Shown in pieces: positions 1 through 9,494 of a DNA stretch of 41,307 bases; the first letter of the stretch is position 1; each line of letters begins with the position of its first letter. The position numbers and the translations under genes were made by a program. Where the stretch lies: assembly GCA_009780515.1 (NCBI GenBank), contig WQZX01000025.1, positions 1-41,307 of the forward strand, read 5' to 3'. The notes under the pieces are model-generated. The model saw only the letters and a program-made list of their open reading frames with translations, searched no databases and was not told the origin of the DNA. Source of the DNA: Nocardioidaceae bacterium (GTDB lineage Bacteria; Actinomycetota; Actinomycetes; Propionibacteriales; Nocardioidaceae).

Positions 1-2
1 AG

Positions 3-140
3 GTCGGGCTGACCGGAACGGTCCACCTCATCGGCCAGGTGGTCGGGGCGCTGCTCTTCGGACGGCTGACCGACCGCTGGGGACGCAAGCGCCTCTTCGT
101 GGTGACCCTCGCGATCTGCCTAGCAGGTCCACTGCCCTAG
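3..140 (+). pseudogene. Truncated MFS transporter fragment
   Basis: The window opens inside a reading frame (codons from position 3) that ends at a TAG at 138-140. Its 45 residues include GRLTDRWGRKR, the cytoplasmic loop 2-3 signature (motif A) of major facilitator superfamily transporters, followed by the start of a hydrophobic helix (LFVVTLAICL). The frame then runs into LAGPLP and stops in a repeated CTAGGCAGG stretch. A complete MFS protein needs roughly ten more helices after this motif, so the gene is cut off at its 3' side. The next gene, on the opposite strand, ends only 6 bp later. The 5' part lies outside the window. Substrate cannot be inferred. An alternative to a deletion scar is a sequencing or assembly join at 119-156. 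Confidence 0.6.
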
Positions 141-156
141 GCAGGTCTAGGCAGGG
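119..156. repeat. CTAGGCAGG-type short repeats at a gene breakpoint
   Basis: The decamers CTAGGCAGGT (137-146) and CTAGGCAGGG (147-156) lie in direct tandem, and a degenerate copy, CTAGCAGGT, lies at 120-128. They sit exactly where the MFS fragment loses its reading frame and contain the stop codons of both the fragment and the opposing hydratase gene. Rare CTAG tetranucleotides are clustered here, unlike the surrounding sequence. Confidence 0.55.
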
Positions 157-1019
157 GTGAGGACGCAGTCGGCCAGGGCCGGGCGGCCGTCGTCGCCCAC
201 CGTCACGGACGCGACGATGCCCGCGCCGGTGTGCCAGGCGCTGACCTGCAGCGTCTCGCCGGGAAAGACCACCCCGGCGAAGCGGGCGCCGAAGCCTGCC
301 ACCCGGCCGGCGTCGCCGTCGAGCATGCCGTCGGTGATCTCGCGCAGGACGATGCCCCACGTGCACAGGCCGTGCAGGATCGGCGCGGGGAAGCCGGCGC
401 CCGTCGCGAAGTCCGGGTCGGCGTGCAGCGGGTTGCGGTCACCGCAGAGGCGGTAGAGCAGCGCCTGCTGCGGGGTCACGTCGTACGACGTGGAGAGGTC
501 GGGCGCGCGGTCGGGGATCTCGACGGCGGTGCTGGAGCCGCGCTCGCCACCCCAGCCGCCCTCGCCCTTGACGAAGATGGAGGAGCGCACCCGCCAGAGC
601 TCCTCGCCGGTCGCGTCGGAGGTGGCGACGCCCTCCTGCCAGATGACGGCGGCCCTGCCCTTGTCCCAGACGTCGGTGATGGTGGTGCGGATCGTGGCCG
701 CGCCGGACGCCCGCAGGGGGCCGGTGACCGTGACCGACTGGGAGCCGTGGACGACCTGGGCGAGGTCGATGTCGCAGCCGGGGAGGTCCAGCGGCGGCGG
801 CTCGGTCTCGTGGAAGGTCGGCGCGACCACGCCGAAGGACGGCAGCACCTGGAGGCCCGGGCCGTCGTAGGTGTAGGCCAGCGCGGTGGGCGAGACGTTG
901 TCGCCCGCGCGGGATCCCGCCCCGATGCCGAGGTGGTAGAGCAGGACGTCGCTCGCGCTCCAGGCGAAGGACCGCTCGCCCAGATCGGCGCCGATCGCGA
1001 CGGAAGGATCGATGGGCAT
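147..1019 (-). CDS. hsd4B: MaoC-like (R)-specific enoyl-CoA hydratase, Hsd4B (Rv3538)-like
   Basis: A 290-residue double hot-dog protein. The C-terminal half carries the hydratase-2 signature YRLCGDRNPLHADPDFA followed by GFPAPILHGLCTWG, which supplies the Asp and His that hydrate trans-2-enoyl-CoA to the (R)-3-hydroxyacyl-CoA. The N-terminal half (about residues 1-140) is the degenerate first hot dog. Size and position beside kstD match Rv3538 (hsd4B) beside Rv3537 in M. tuberculosis, where the enzyme is assigned to sterol side-chain beta-oxidation. The ATG at 1019 overlaps the kstD stop as TGATG, so translation is probably coupled. A GTG one codon upstream is possible. Transcription is probably from the KstR-controlled promoter at about 2690. 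The exact acyl-CoA substrate is not visible from sequence. Confidence 0.88.
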   Translation of the reverse strand: MPIDPSVAIGADLGERSFAWSASDVLLYHLGIGAGSRAGDNVSPTALAYTYDGPGLQVLPSFGVVAPTFHETEPPPLDLPGCDIDLAQVVHGSQSVTVTGPLRASGAATIRTTITDVWDKGRAAVIWQEGVATSDATGEELWRVRSSIFVKGEGGWGGERGSSTAVEIPDRAPDLSTSYDVTPQQALLYRLCGDRNPLHADPDFATGAGFPAPILHGLCTWGIVLREITDGMLDGDAGRVAGFGARFAGVVFPGETLQVSAWHTGAGIVASVTVGDDGRPALADCVLTPA

Positions 1020-2677
1020 CACTCGCCTCCGGCGATGTCGAGGGCGGCCAGGTGGCCGAAGACCAGGGCGGGCCCGATGGTGCCGCCCGGACCGGGGTAG
1101 GTGTTGCCCATGACCGCCGCCGAGACGTTGCCGGCGGCGTACAGGCCGGGGATGACGCTGCCGTCCTCACGCAGGACCCGCGCACGCTCGTCGGTGACGA
1201 GCCCGCCCTTGGTGCCGAGGTCGCCGGGCACGATCGTGACGGCGTAGAACGGGCCCTTCTCGATCGGCGCGAGCGAGCAGTTCGGCTCGACGGTGGGATC
1301 GGAGTAGTACTTGTCGTAGGCGCTCTCGCCGCGGTGGAAGTCCTCGTCGATGCCGCGGCGGGCGAAGCCGTTGAAGCGCTCCACGGTCGCCGCCAGAGAA
1401 TCCGCCGGTACGCCGATCTTCTCGGCCAGCGCCTCGAGGGTGTCGGCTCGCTTGACCACGCCCTCCTTGTACCAACGGCCCGGGAAGGGCTGCCGCCCGG
1501 CGACGCCCGCGAAGAGGTAGCGGTTGCGGTAGGTCTGGTCGAAGATCATCTGCGACGGCACGTGGCCGACGCCGGTCGCCTCGCCCTTGTAGATCTCGTG
1601 GGTCGCCTCGACGTACGGCAGCGCCTCGTTCATGTAGCGCTCGCCGGCGGAGTTCACGATGATCGATCCGGGCAGGTTGCGCTCGGCCAGGCAGAACCAC
1701 GCGCGTCCCGGCAGCGGGATGGTGGGGCCCCACCAGGCGTCGTCGAGCAGGTCGGTCGCGGCCCCGGCGCTCGTGCCCGCGAGCAGGCCGCCGCCGGTGT
1801 TGGAGGCGGCGCCGGTCGACCAGTCGTGCGAAGTGGGGTGGGGCAGGAACTTCTCGCGCAGCTCCTGGCCGTGCTCGAACCCGCCGGAGCCGAGGACCAC
1901 GCCGCGGCGCGCTCGGATCTCCTGCCGGCCGCCTTCCCGCTCGAGCACGACTCCGGCGACGCGGCCGTCGTCGACGACGAGGTCCACCAGGTCGGCGTCG
2001 TACTCCACCGGCACGCCGGCCTCGACGAGCCCCTGGCGCAGGCCGATCGCGATGGCGTTGCCCATCGCGTACATCCGCTTGCCGGTCATCATCGCGAGGA
2101 GCCGCTTGACCATCACCTTGATCATCGTCAGCGGGCCCTTGAGGGTCCGGAGCCCGAGGCTGATCTTGCGGAAGTCGGCCTGGGTGACGATCAGGTTCGC
2201 CGGCGCCTTCGTGTACGGCGGGTGGAGCCGATCGAGCTCGTCGCCGAGGAACCTCGCGTCCAGCGGGACCGGCTCGACGCTGCGCCCGCGCGCGCGGCCG
2301 CCGGGCCGCTCGGGCAGGTAGTCGGAGTACTCCGGCACCCAGGTGAACTCCAGCGGCGTGTTCGCCCGGATGAAGTCGAGCACCTCCGGCCCGCGTGCAA
2401 GGTAGGTGTCCCGCCGCACCTTCGGTACGACGTCCCCGACGATCGCGTCGAGGTAGGTGCGCGCCGCCTCGGCGTCGCCGGGGTCGACCTGCCCGGCCGC
2501 CTCGAGCGCGTAGTTGCCGGGGATCCAGACGCCGCCGCCGGAGCGGGCCGTGGAGCCGCCGAAGTACGCCGTCTTCTCGACCAGGACGGTGTCGAGCCCC
2601 TGGCGGGCGGCGGCGAGGGCGGCGGACATGCCGGCACCGCCGGCGCCGACCACGACGACGTCGTACGAGTCCTTCAT
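1019..2677 (-). CDS. kstD: 3-Ketosteroid delta-1-dehydrogenase
   Basis: A 552-residue FAD flavoprotein that introduces the C1-C2 double bond in ring A of 3-ketosteroids, the step that together with 9-alpha-hydroxylation leads to ring-B opening. The N-terminus holds the Rossmann dinucleotide motif VVVGAGGAGMSAA followed by the acidic strand end VLVEK. GSGGFEHGQELR and the C-terminal YAAGNVSAAVMGNTYPGPGG (which contains the conserved Tyr and Gly of the KstD active site) separate it from fumarate reductases and favour KstD (Rv3537-like). I chose the ATG at 2677 because it begins just before the FAD motif; the frame is open further upstream but would run through the operator and into divergent hsaE. 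No clear Shine-Dalgarno precedes it. Delta4-(5-alpha)-dehydrogenases are the closest alternative family. Confidence 0.93.
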   Translation of the reverse strand: MKDSYDVVVVGAGGAGMSAALAAARQGLDTVLVEKTAYFGGSTARSGGGVWIPGNYALEAAGQVDPGDAEAARTYLDAIVGDVVPKVRRDTYLARGPEVLDFIRANTPLEFTWVPEYSDYLPERPGGRARGRSVEPVPLDARFLGDELDRLHPPYTKAPANLIVTQADFRKISLGLRTLKGPLTMIKVMVKRLLAMMTGKRMYAMGNAIAIGLRQGLVEAGVPVEYDADLVDLVVDDGRVAGVVLEREGGRQEIRARRGVVLGSGGFEHGQELREKFLPHPTSHDWSTGAASNTGGGLLAGTSAGAATDLLDDAWWGPTIPLPGRAWFCLAERNLPGSIIVNSAGERYMNEALPYVEATHEIYKGEATGVGHVPSQMIFDQTYRNRYLFAGVAGRQPFPGRWYKEGVVKRADTLEALAEKIGVPADSLAATVERFNGFARRGIDEDFHRGESAYDKYYSDPTVEPNCSLAPIEKGPFYAVTIVPGDLGTKGGLVTDERARVLREDGSVIPGLYAAGNVSAAVMGNTYPGPGGTIGPALVFGHLAALDIAGGE

Positions 2678-2686
2678 GCGAAAAAC

Positions 2687-2700
2687 TGTAACAGGTTCTA
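2687..2700. promoter_or_regulatory. KstR-type operator between kstD and hsaE
   Basis: TGTAACAGGTTCTA matches the KstR consensus TnnAACnnGTTnnA at every defined position. It lies 9 bp from the kstD ATG and 2 bp from the hsaE ATG, so a single box probably represses both divergent operons until a cholesterol-derived CoA thioester releases the TetR-family repressor. KstR itself is not encoded in this window. Confidence 0.82.
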
Positions 2701-2702
2701 GT

Positions 2703-3515
2703 ATGGCTCTCGTGACCTCCCAAGACGCGATCTCGGCCGCCGTCGAGCGGCTCGCGAGTGCCCAGGCCACCCGAGTGCCGTGCGCCGCCGTGCGCGACCT
2801 CATCGGCACCGACGACCTCCCCGCGGCGTACGCCGTCCAGCAGGGCCTGGTTCAGGCGCGGATCGCCGGGGGAGTGACCGTGGTCGGGCGCAAGATCGGT
2901 GCGACGTCCGAGGCCGTGCAGAACCAGCTCGGCGTCGACCAGCCCGACTTCGGCTACCTGCTCTCCGACATGGACGTCAGCGAGGCCGCGACCGGCGAGC
3001 CGATCTCGATGCGCACGCTGGTGCAGCCGCGCGTCGAGGCCGAGGTCGCCTTCCGGCTCGGCGCCGACATCGACCCCGCGAGCGAGGAGGAGATCACGCT
3101 CGACCTCGTGCGTGCCGCCGTCGACGCGGCGCTGCCGGCCCTGGAGATCGTCGACTCGCGCATAGGCGACTGGGACATCACCTTCACCGACACGGTCGCA
3201 GACAATGCCTCGAGCGGCCTGTTCGTCGTCGGCGGCGACGCGCGGCCGCTGTCCGAGGTCGAGCCGCGCGACGTGGACATGTCGCTGAGCATCAACGGCG
3301 AGGAGCGCTCGAGCGGCAACGGCGCCGCGTGCCTGGGCGACCCGCTGGAGGCCCTGCGCTGGCTGGCCGTGCAGGCCTACCGCTTCGGCGACCCGCTGCG
3401 TGCCGGCCACCTGGTCCTGTCCGGGGCCCTGGGCCCGTTCGTCCCGTTCGCGGCCGGCGACGAGGTCCGGGCCGAGATCAGCGGCTTCGAGCCGCTGGTC
3501 GTCACCTTCGAATAG
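2703..3515 (+). CDS. hsaE: 2-Hydroxypenta-2,4-dienoate hydratase
   Basis: A 270-residue member of the hydratase/decarboxylase (MhpD-like) family. HsaE hydrates 2-hydroxyhexa-2,4-dienoate, the small product released by HsaD from the A/B rings, to 4-hydroxy-2-oxohexanoate. Family landmarks are VVGRKIGATS near residue 60, the metal-ligand segment VEAEVAFRLG, and ALEIVDSRI. ATG 2703 lies 2 bp after the KstR box, so the transcript may be leaderless; GTG 2712, three codons in, is an alternative start and gives a length nearer to mycobacterial HsaE (about 261 residues). It is first in the order hsaE-hsaG-hsaF, the same set as Rv3536c-Rv3534c. A 57-bp gap containing a palindromic repeat separates it from hsaG. 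Confidence 0.92.
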   Translation: MALVTSQDAISAAVERLASAQATRVPCAAVRDLIGTDDLPAAYAVQQGLVQARIAGGVTVVGRKIGATSEAVQNQLGVDQPDFGYLLSDMDVSEAATGEPISMRTLVQPRVEAEVAFRLGADIDPASEEEITLDLVRAAVDAALPALEIVDSRIGDWDITFTDTVADNASSGLFVVGGDARPLSEVEPRDVDMSLSINGEERSSGNGAACLGDPLEALRWLAVQAYRFGDPLRAGHLVLSGALGPFVPFAAGDEVRAEISGFEPLVVTFE

Positions 3516-3519
3516 CCGT

Positions 3520-3556
3520 TGGTCGAGGAGGTCGCGCAGCGACCGTCTCGAGACCC
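3520..3556. repeat. 37-nt palindromic GGTCGAG/CTCGAGACC repeat, copy 1
   Basis: The repeat can fold with nested arms: GGTCGAG against CTCGAGACC outside, and GGTCGC against GCGACC inside around a 3-nt loop. It fills the gap between hsaE and hsaG, ending 16 bp before the hsaG start, so in the mRNA it would form a hairpin just upstream of the hsaG ribosome-binding site. Near-identical copies lie at 17055-17091 and 24369-24405. Confidence 0.8.
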
Positions 3557-3572
3557 GACCGAGAGGAAGAGA

Positions 3573-4475
3573 ATGAGCAAGCTGACCGCCGCGATCGTCG
3601 GCCCGGGCAACATCGGCACCGACCTGCTCTACAAGCTGCTGCGCTCCGACGTGGTCGAGCCGCGCTGGATGATCGGCGTCGACCCGGCCTCCGAGGGCCT
3701 GCGGCTGGCTGCGGACAAGGGCCTCGAGGCCAGCCATGAGGGCGTCGACTGGCTGCTCAAGCAGGACGAGTTGCCCGACCTGCTCTTCGAGGCCACGTCC
3801 GCCTACGTCCACCGCGAGTACGCCCCCCGGTACGCCGAGGCGGGCATCCGCGCGATCGACCTGACCCCGGCGGCGGTCGGCCCGGCGGTCATCCCGCCGG
3901 TCAACGGGACCGCCCACGTCGACGCGCCGAACGTAAACATGATCACCTGCGGCGGCCAGGCCACCATCCCGATGGTCAACGCCGTCTCCCGCGTCACCCC
4001 CGTGTCGTACGCCGAGATCGTCGCCTCGGTGTCGAGTCGCAGCGCCGGTCCCGGCACCCGCGCCAACATCGACGAGTTCACCCGCACGACCTCGGCCGGC
4101 GTGGAGACGATCGGCGGCGCAGAGAAGGGCAAGGCCATCATCATCCTGAACCCGGCCGAGCCGCCGATGATCATGCGCGACACGATCTTCTGCGCGGTCG
4201 ACCCGGACGCCGACACCGACGCGATCTCGGAGTCGGTGCACGCCATGGAGCGCTCTGTGCAGGAGTACGTCCCGGGCTACCGGCTGCTCCAGGAGCCGCA
4301 GTACGACGGCCCGTCCGACTTCACCCGCGGCATGCGCCGGGTGTCGATCTTCGTGGAGGTCGAGGGCGCGGGCGACTACCTGCCGCCGTACTCCGGGAAC
4401 CTCGACATCATGACCGCCGCCGCCGCGCAGGTCGGCGAGAACATCGCCCGCCACCTCATGCAGAAGGGCAGCTGA
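3573..4475 (+). CDS. hsaG: Acylating acetaldehyde/propanal dehydrogenase
   Basis: A 300-residue CoA-acylating aldehyde dehydrogenase that oxidises propanal (or acetaldehyde), channelled from the HsaF aldolase, to propionyl-CoA (acetyl-CoA). The N-terminal NAD-binding fold starts [13 protein letters not shown], and the catalytic Cys is C126 in [12 protein letters not shown]. The length matches the BphJ/HsaG family (about 300-310). ATG 3573 is preceded by GAGAGGAAGAGA, a good Shine-Dalgarno. An upstream in-frame GTG would force translation of the palindromic repeat and was rejected. HsaF starts 3 bp after its stop, fitting the known HsaG-HsaF heterotetramer in which the aldehyde passes through a tunnel. 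Confidence 0.95.
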   Translation: MSKLTAAIVGPGNIGTDLLYKLLRSDVVEPRWMIGVDPASEGLRLAADKGLEASHEGVDWLLKQDELPDLLFEATSAYVHREYAPRYAEAGIRAIDLTPAAVGPAVIPPVNGTAHVDAPNVNMITCGGQATIPMVNAVSRVTPVSYAEIVASVSSRSAGPGTRANIDEFTRTTSAGVETIGGAEKGKAIIILNPAEPPMIMRDTIFCAVDPDADTDAISESVHAMERSVQEYVPGYRLLQEPQYDGPSDFTRGMRRVSIFVEVEGAGDYLPPYSGNLDIMTAAAAQVGENIARHLMQKGS

Positions 4476-4478
4476 CAG

Positions 4479-5567
4479 ATGAGCGACATCAACGACCTCA
4501 CGAGGACCTGGTCCGGCATCCACGGCGACGAGCCGTGGGGCACGCTCGACCTCCGGCTCACCGACACCTGCCTGCGCGACGGCTCGCACCACAAGCGCCA
4601 CCAGTTCACGGCCCAGGAGGTCGAGGACATCGTGCGCGCGCTGGACGAGTCCGGCATCCCGGTGATCGAGGTGACGCACGGCGACGGCCTCGGCGGCTCG
4701 TCGTTCAACTACGGCTTCAGCCGCACGCCGGAGCAGGAGCTCATCACCATCGCGGCGAAGACCGCGAAGCGCGCCAAGATCGCGTTCCTGATGCTCCCGG
4801 GCGTCGGCACCAAGGACGACATCCGTGCCGCCCAGGACAACGGCGGCCAGATCTGCCGGATCGCCACCCACTGCACCGAGGCCGACGTCTCGATCCAGCA
4901 CTTCGGTCTCGCGCGCGAGCTCGGCCTGGAGACCGTCGGCTTCCTGATGATGAGCCACACCCAGCCGCCCGAGGTCCTCGCGGAGCAGGCCCGGATCATG
5001 GTCGACGCCGGCTGCCAGTGCGTGTACGTCGTGGACAGCGCCGGTGCGCTGATCATGGAGCAGACCGCCGACCGGGTGTCCGCCGTCGTCGCGGAGATCG
5101 GCTCGCAGGCCGACGTCGGCTTCCACGGCCACGAGAACCTCGGTCTCGGCGTCGCCAACACCGTCATCGCCGCCCGCGCGGGCGCCACCCAGATCGACGG
5201 CTCCGTACGCCGCTTCGGCGCCGGTGCCGGCAACACGCCGCTCGAGGCGTTCATCGGCGTGTGCGACAAGCTCGGCTGGACCACCGGCATCGACTTCCTC
5301 AAGATCGTCGACGCCTCCGAGGACGTCATCAAGCCGGCCATGCCCGAGGAGTGCCAGCTCGACCGGATGACCCTGATGATGGGGTACGCCGGCGTCTACT
5401 CCTCCTTCCTCAAGCACGCCGGCAACGCCGCCGAGCGCTACGGCGTCTCCGGCGCCCAGATCCTGCTCGAGGCCGGTCGTCGCAGCCTGATCGGCGGCCA
5501 GGAGGACCAGCTCGTCGACATCGCGCTGAAGCTGAAGGCGGAGCAGGAGGCGACCGCCTCGGTCTGA
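4479..5567 (+). CDS. hsaF: 4-Hydroxy-2-oxovalerate/4-hydroxy-2-oxohexanoate aldolase
   Basis: A 362-residue HMGL-like class II aldolase that splits 4-hydroxy-2-oxohexanoate into pyruvate and propanal for HsaG. The N-terminal strand [15 protein letters not shown] supplies the catalytic Arg and metal-ligand Asp, and [11 protein letters not shown] provides the His-x-His metal ligands of the TIM barrel. The C-terminal helical region after about residue 290 is the DmpG-like communication domain that docks the dehydrogenase. The start is 3 bp after hsaG, so the two are almost certainly co-translated. The C-terminus is slightly longer than many homologues ([13 protein letters not shown]). A repeat element starts 13 bp after the stop and may end the operon. 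Confidence 0.95.
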   Translation: MSDINDLTRTWSGIHGDEPWGTLDLRLTDTCLRDGSHHKRHQFTAQEVEDIVRALDESGIPVIEVTHGDGLGGSSFNYGFSRTPEQELITIAAKTAKRAKIAFLMLPGVGTKDDIRAAQDNGGQICRIATHCTEADVSIQHFGLARELGLETVGFLMMSHTQPPEVLAEQARIMVDAGCQCVYVVDSAGALIMEQTADRVSAVVAEIGSQADVGFHGHENLGLGVANTVIAARAGATQIDGSVRRFGAGAGNTPLEAFIGVCDKLGWTTGIDFLKIVDASEDVIKPAMPEECQLDRMTLMMGYAGVYSSFLKHAGNAAERYGVSGAQILLEAGRRSLIGGQEDQLVDIALKLKAEQEATASV

Positions 5568-5580
5568 GGCCGGCCGGCGG

Positions 5581-5690
5581 TGTAACACGTCGTCTGCTGG
5601 GCTGGTGCGTCGTCGGCTGCTGTTGTACGTCGCTGCAGCGACCTTCCACAGCAGGCAACGACCGACCAGTTCGGCGAACGACGTGTTACA
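5581..5690. repeat. About 110-bp inverted-repeat element, copy A
   Basis: The element is bounded by a perfect 13-bp inverted repeat: TGTAACACGTCGT at 5581-5593 and ACGACGTGTTACA at 5678-5690. Inside is a perfect 14-bp palindrome GTCGCTGCAGCGAC (5629-5642) followed by CTTC. A related element of almost the same size lies at 37127-37237, sharing the termini and the interior CGCTGCA(G/A)CGACCTTC block. No protein is encoded. It occupies part of the 402-bp gap between hsaF and the ligase gene. Confidence 0.8.
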
Positions 5691-5714
5691 GCGCCGCAGC
5701 GCCGCAGCGCCACA
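5691..5714. repeat. 8-bp tandem repeat GCGCCGCA, three units
   Basis: Two exact GCGCCGCA units and a third with one change (GCGCCACA) abut the right end of the inverted-repeat element. The second copy of the element, at 37127-37237, is also followed within 4 bp by an 8-bp-period tandem array of different sequence. Confidence 0.7.
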
Positions 5715-5734
5715 GCCGCCCACGGCGCAGCAGC

Positions 5735-5880
5735 CAAACCCCAGCACCCGGCCGGCATCGAAGCTCGACTCCCGCCCGGCGACCAGGAGGTGGCCGACCT
5801 CGAGGTCGGTCTTCGTGCCGTGCAGGAGCACGCCGTCGACGTACACCTCGAAGGGATCGGCGCGGAGACCCCGCTCGCGC
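5735..5880 (-). pseudogene. Possible unrecognised gene remnant
   Basis: On the minus strand this stretch reads as protein-like sequence with strong actinobacterial third-position GC: RADPFEVYVDGVLLHGTKTD and onward through LEVGHLLVAGRESSFDAGRV, then it degrades into repeats of Cys, Gly and Ala where it meets the tandem repeat at 5691-5734. I do not recognise the family. There is no convincing start upstream (the frame continues toward 5890 without a ribosome-binding site). It looks like a fragment of a gene interrupted or eroded by the neighbouring inverted-repeat element. It could also be a chance open frame. Confidence 0.3.
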
Positions 5881-5907
5881 GAGGGAGAGCACGGCGCGTG
5901 GGCTCGA

Positions 5908-5923
5908 CGTGACTCCGGTCACG
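5908..5923. promoter_or_regulatory. Inverted repeat upstream of the acyl-CoA ligase gene
   Basis: CGTGACTCCGGTCACG has 6-bp arms with a 4-nt spacer and lies 46 bp before the ligase ATG, a position suited to an operator. It does not match the KstR consensus, so this ligase gene may be outside the KstR regulon. Its regulator is unknown. Confidence 0.3.
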
Positions 5924-5969
5924 GGGGAGGATCGGGGCACCCGCCCGACCGCCCCGAAAGGTGATCCCC

Positions 5970-7619
<1,650 letters not shown>

Positions 7620-7642
7620 GCGCGCGTCACTAGGGTCGGCCC

Positions 7643-8230
7643 ATGGCCCGGATGTCCGACCTCGAGTCCGTCTTCTGCCGTACGCCGGTGTGGCGCGTGT
7701 TCGCTCGCCGCTTCGTCGTTCCGCGGGTGCTGCCCGACGCCGGCCTCGGCCCGGACGTCCTGGAGATCGGCTGTGGCAGCGGCGCCATGGCGGCCGAGGT
7801 GCTGCGCGCCCGCCCCGCCATCGAGCGGTACGTCGCCACCGACGTCGACCCCTCGATGGTCGGGCTGGCCCGCCGGCAGCTGGCGCGGTTCGGCGACCGC
7901 GCCGAGGCGCAGGTGGTCGACGCGGCGGGCCTGCCCTTCGACGACGCGTCGTTCGACACGGTGTGCAGCTGGCTGATGCTGCACCACGCCATCGAGTGGG
8001 AGCGGGTGCTGGCCGACGTCGTACGGGTGCTGCGGCCGGGAGGAAGGCTGGTCGGCTACGACCTCGCCGACTCGGCACGGAGCCGGCTCGTGCACAGGCT
8101 GACGCGCTCGGAGGTCCGGATGATCGACCCGGACGAGCTGCGGGCCGAGCTGGTCCGTCTGGGGCTCGCCGACGTGAGCGTCGAGCCGCTCGGCATCGCC
8201 GGTGCCTTCGCCTTCAGTGCGACACGCTGA
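7643..8230 (+). CDS. Class I SAM-dependent methyltransferase
   Basis: A 195-residue protein with a Rossmann-like methyltransferase core: motif I VLEIGCGSGAMAAEVL (about residues 33-48), the acidic motif II end YVATDVDPSMV, then AQVVDAAGLPFDDASFDTV and motif post-I LRPGGRLVGYDLA. This is the Methyltransf_11/25 type that acts on small molecules or lipids; the acceptor cannot be predicted. It starts 23 bp after the ligase. TAGGGT at 7631-7636 ends 6 nt before the ATG and no Shine-Dalgarno is seen, which suggests a leaderless transcript with its own promoter. It is not a known part of steroid degradation. Confidence 0.8.
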   Translation: MARMSDLESVFCRTPVWRVFARRFVVPRVLPDAGLGPDVLEIGCGSGAMAAEVLRARPAIERYVATDVDPSMVGLARRQLARFGDRAEAQVVDAAGLPFDDASFDTVCSWLMLHHAIEWERVLADVVRVLRPGGRLVGYDLADSARSRLVHRLTRSEVRMIDPDELRAELVRLGLADVSVEPLGIAGAFAFSATR

Positions 8231-8235
8231 CGCGA

Positions 8236-8249
8236 TAGAACGTGTTCTC
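8236..8249. promoter_or_regulatory. KstR-type operator, distal box of hsaA
   Basis: TAGAACGTGTTCTC matches TnnAACnnGTTnnA except at the last base and contains the perfect 12-bp palindrome AGAACGTGTTCT (8237-8248). Its centre is 23 bp upstream of the proximal box. Confidence 0.75.
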
Positions 8250-8258
8250 GCATAAAAC

Positions 8259-8272
8259 GAGAACGTGTTCTA
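8259..8272. promoter_or_regulatory. KstR-type operator, proximal box of hsaA, with overlapping -10
   Basis: GAGAACGTGTTCTA carries the same palindromic core (8260-8271) and matches the KstR consensus except at the first base. TAGTAT (8271-8276) immediately follows and can serve as the -10 hexamer, so repressor binding would block polymerase directly. The hsaA start is 33 bp downstream of TAGTAT. Confidence 0.78.
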
Positions 8273-8309
8273 GTATTGGCTCCACAGTCCCTGGACAAGG
8301 AGCTCCCAG

Positions 8310-9494
8310 ATGCCCGACTTCGCACCCGAGGTGCAGGCCGTCCTCGACGGCGTCCACGATCTGCTGCCGACCTTCCGCGACAGGGCGGACGAGGGCGAGC
8401 GGCTGCGGGTCGTGCCGGACGCCTCGGTCAAGGAGCTCGAGGAGGTCGGGTTCTTCCGGCTGCTGCAGCCCCGCCGCTTCGACGGTCTCGAGGCGGACCC
8501 GGTCGCCTTCTACACCGCGGTGCGCGACATCGCCTCGGCCGACGGCTCGACCGGCTGGGTCTCCAGCGTCGTGGGCGTCCACCCCTGGCAGGTCGCGCTC
8601 TTCGACGACAAGGCGCAGCAGGCGGTCTGGGGCACCGACACCTCCACGAGGCTGAGCTCCAGCTACGCCCCGACCGGCAAGGCGGTGCTCACCGAGGGTG
8701 GCTTCACGCTGTCGGGCAAGTGGAGCTTCTCCTCCGGCTGCGACCACTGCTCGTGGGTGCTGCTCGGCGGGCTGGTCTTCAACGAGGAGGGCCAGGTCGT
8801 CGACTTCCGCACCTTCATGGTCCCGAGGGAGAAGTACCAGATCCTCGACGTCTGGAACGTCGTCGGGCTGCGCGGAACGGGCTCCAACGACATCGTCGTG
8901 GAGGAGACCTTCGTCCCCGAGGAGTTCACCCTCTCGATGGGGGAGACCGGCCAGTGCAAGGGGCCGGGCCAGGCGGTCAACACATCCGACCTCTACAAGC
9001 TGCCGTTCCACTCGATCTTCACCTCGACGATCGCGACCCCGATCATCGGCATGGCCACCGGCGCGTACGCCGAGCACGTCGAGATGCAGCAGAAGCGCGT
9101 GCGGGCGTCGTACATCGGTGAGAAGGCGTCACTCGACCCGTTCGCCGCCGTACGCATCGCGCGGGCGTCGTCGGAGATCGACGCCGCCTGGTCGCTGCTG
9201 ATGGGCAACATCCGCGAGGAGCAGGCCCACGTCGCCAAGGGCGAGAAGATCCCGCTCGAGCTGCGGCTGCGCGTGCGCCGCGACCAGGTCCTCGGCACCG
9301 GCCGCGCCATCGAGGCGATCGACACGCTCTTCGAGGCGTCCGGCGGCCGTGCGCTCGCGGAGGGCACCTACCTCCAGCGTGCGTGGCGCGACTCGCACGC
9401 CGGGCGCGTGCACGCCGCCAACGACCCCGAGCGCGCCCTCCAGATGTACGGCGCCCACCAGTTCGGCCACAAGATCGACCCGGGGATGTACTGA
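8310..9494 (+). CDS. hsaA: 3-HSA hydroxylase, oxygenase component
   Basis: A 394-residue flavin-dependent monooxygenase of the acyl-CoA dehydrogenase fold. It uses FMNH2 supplied by HsaB to hydroxylate the phenolic 9,10-secosteroid 3-HSA at C4, giving the catechol 3,4-DHSA. GSTGWVSSVVGVHPWQVALF, GKWSFSSGCDHCSWVLLGG and DVWNVVGLRGTGSNDIVVEE are typical of the HsaA/HpaH-type oxygenases, as is the C-terminal GGRALAEGTYLQRAWRD. The length is identical to M. tuberculosis HsaA (Rv3570c, 394 residues). AAGGAG (8297-8302) lies 7 nt before the ATG. Two KstR-type boxes precede it. Its stop overlaps the hsaD start as TGATG. It heads the order hsaA-hsaD-hsaC-hsaB, the same as in mycobacteria. Confidence 0.96.
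   Translation: MPDFAPEVQAVLDGVHDLLPTFRDRADEGERLRVVPDASVKELEEVGFFRLLQPRRFDGLEADPVAFYTAVRDIASADGSTGWVSSVVGVHPWQVALFDDKAQQAVWGTDTSTRLSSSYAPTGKAVLTEGGFTLSGKWSFSSGCDHCSWVLLGGLVFNEEGQVVDFRTFMVPREKYQILDVWNVVGLRGTGSNDIVVEETFVPEEFTLSMGETGQCKGPGQAVNTSDLYKLPFHSIFTSTIATPIIGMATGAYAEHVEMQQKRVRASYIGEKASLDPFAAVRIARASSEIDAAWSLLMGNIREEQAHVAKGEKIPLELRLRVRRDQVLGTGRAIEAIDTLFEASGGRALAEGTYLQRAWRDSHAGRVHAANDPERALQMYGAHQFGHKIDPGMY

Noticed and set aside
231..1100. Plus-strand open frames opposite the MaoC hydratase gene.
   Set aside because: Low-complexity Gly/Arg/Ala translation with no motif; the minus-strand gene has the hydratase signature.
1019..2677. Fumarate reductase/succinate dehydrogenase flavoprotein as an alternative to KstD.
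   Set aside because: The C-terminal YPGPGG segment and the neighbouring hsd4B/hsaEGF genes fit 3-ketosteroid dehydrogenase.
1167..5846. A very long minus-strand open frame across kstD, hsaE, hsaG and hsaF (over 1500 codons).
   Set aside because: It is a shadow created by high GC; the translation is Arg/Gly/Asp-rich low-complexity sequence and the opposite-strand genes have clear family motifs.
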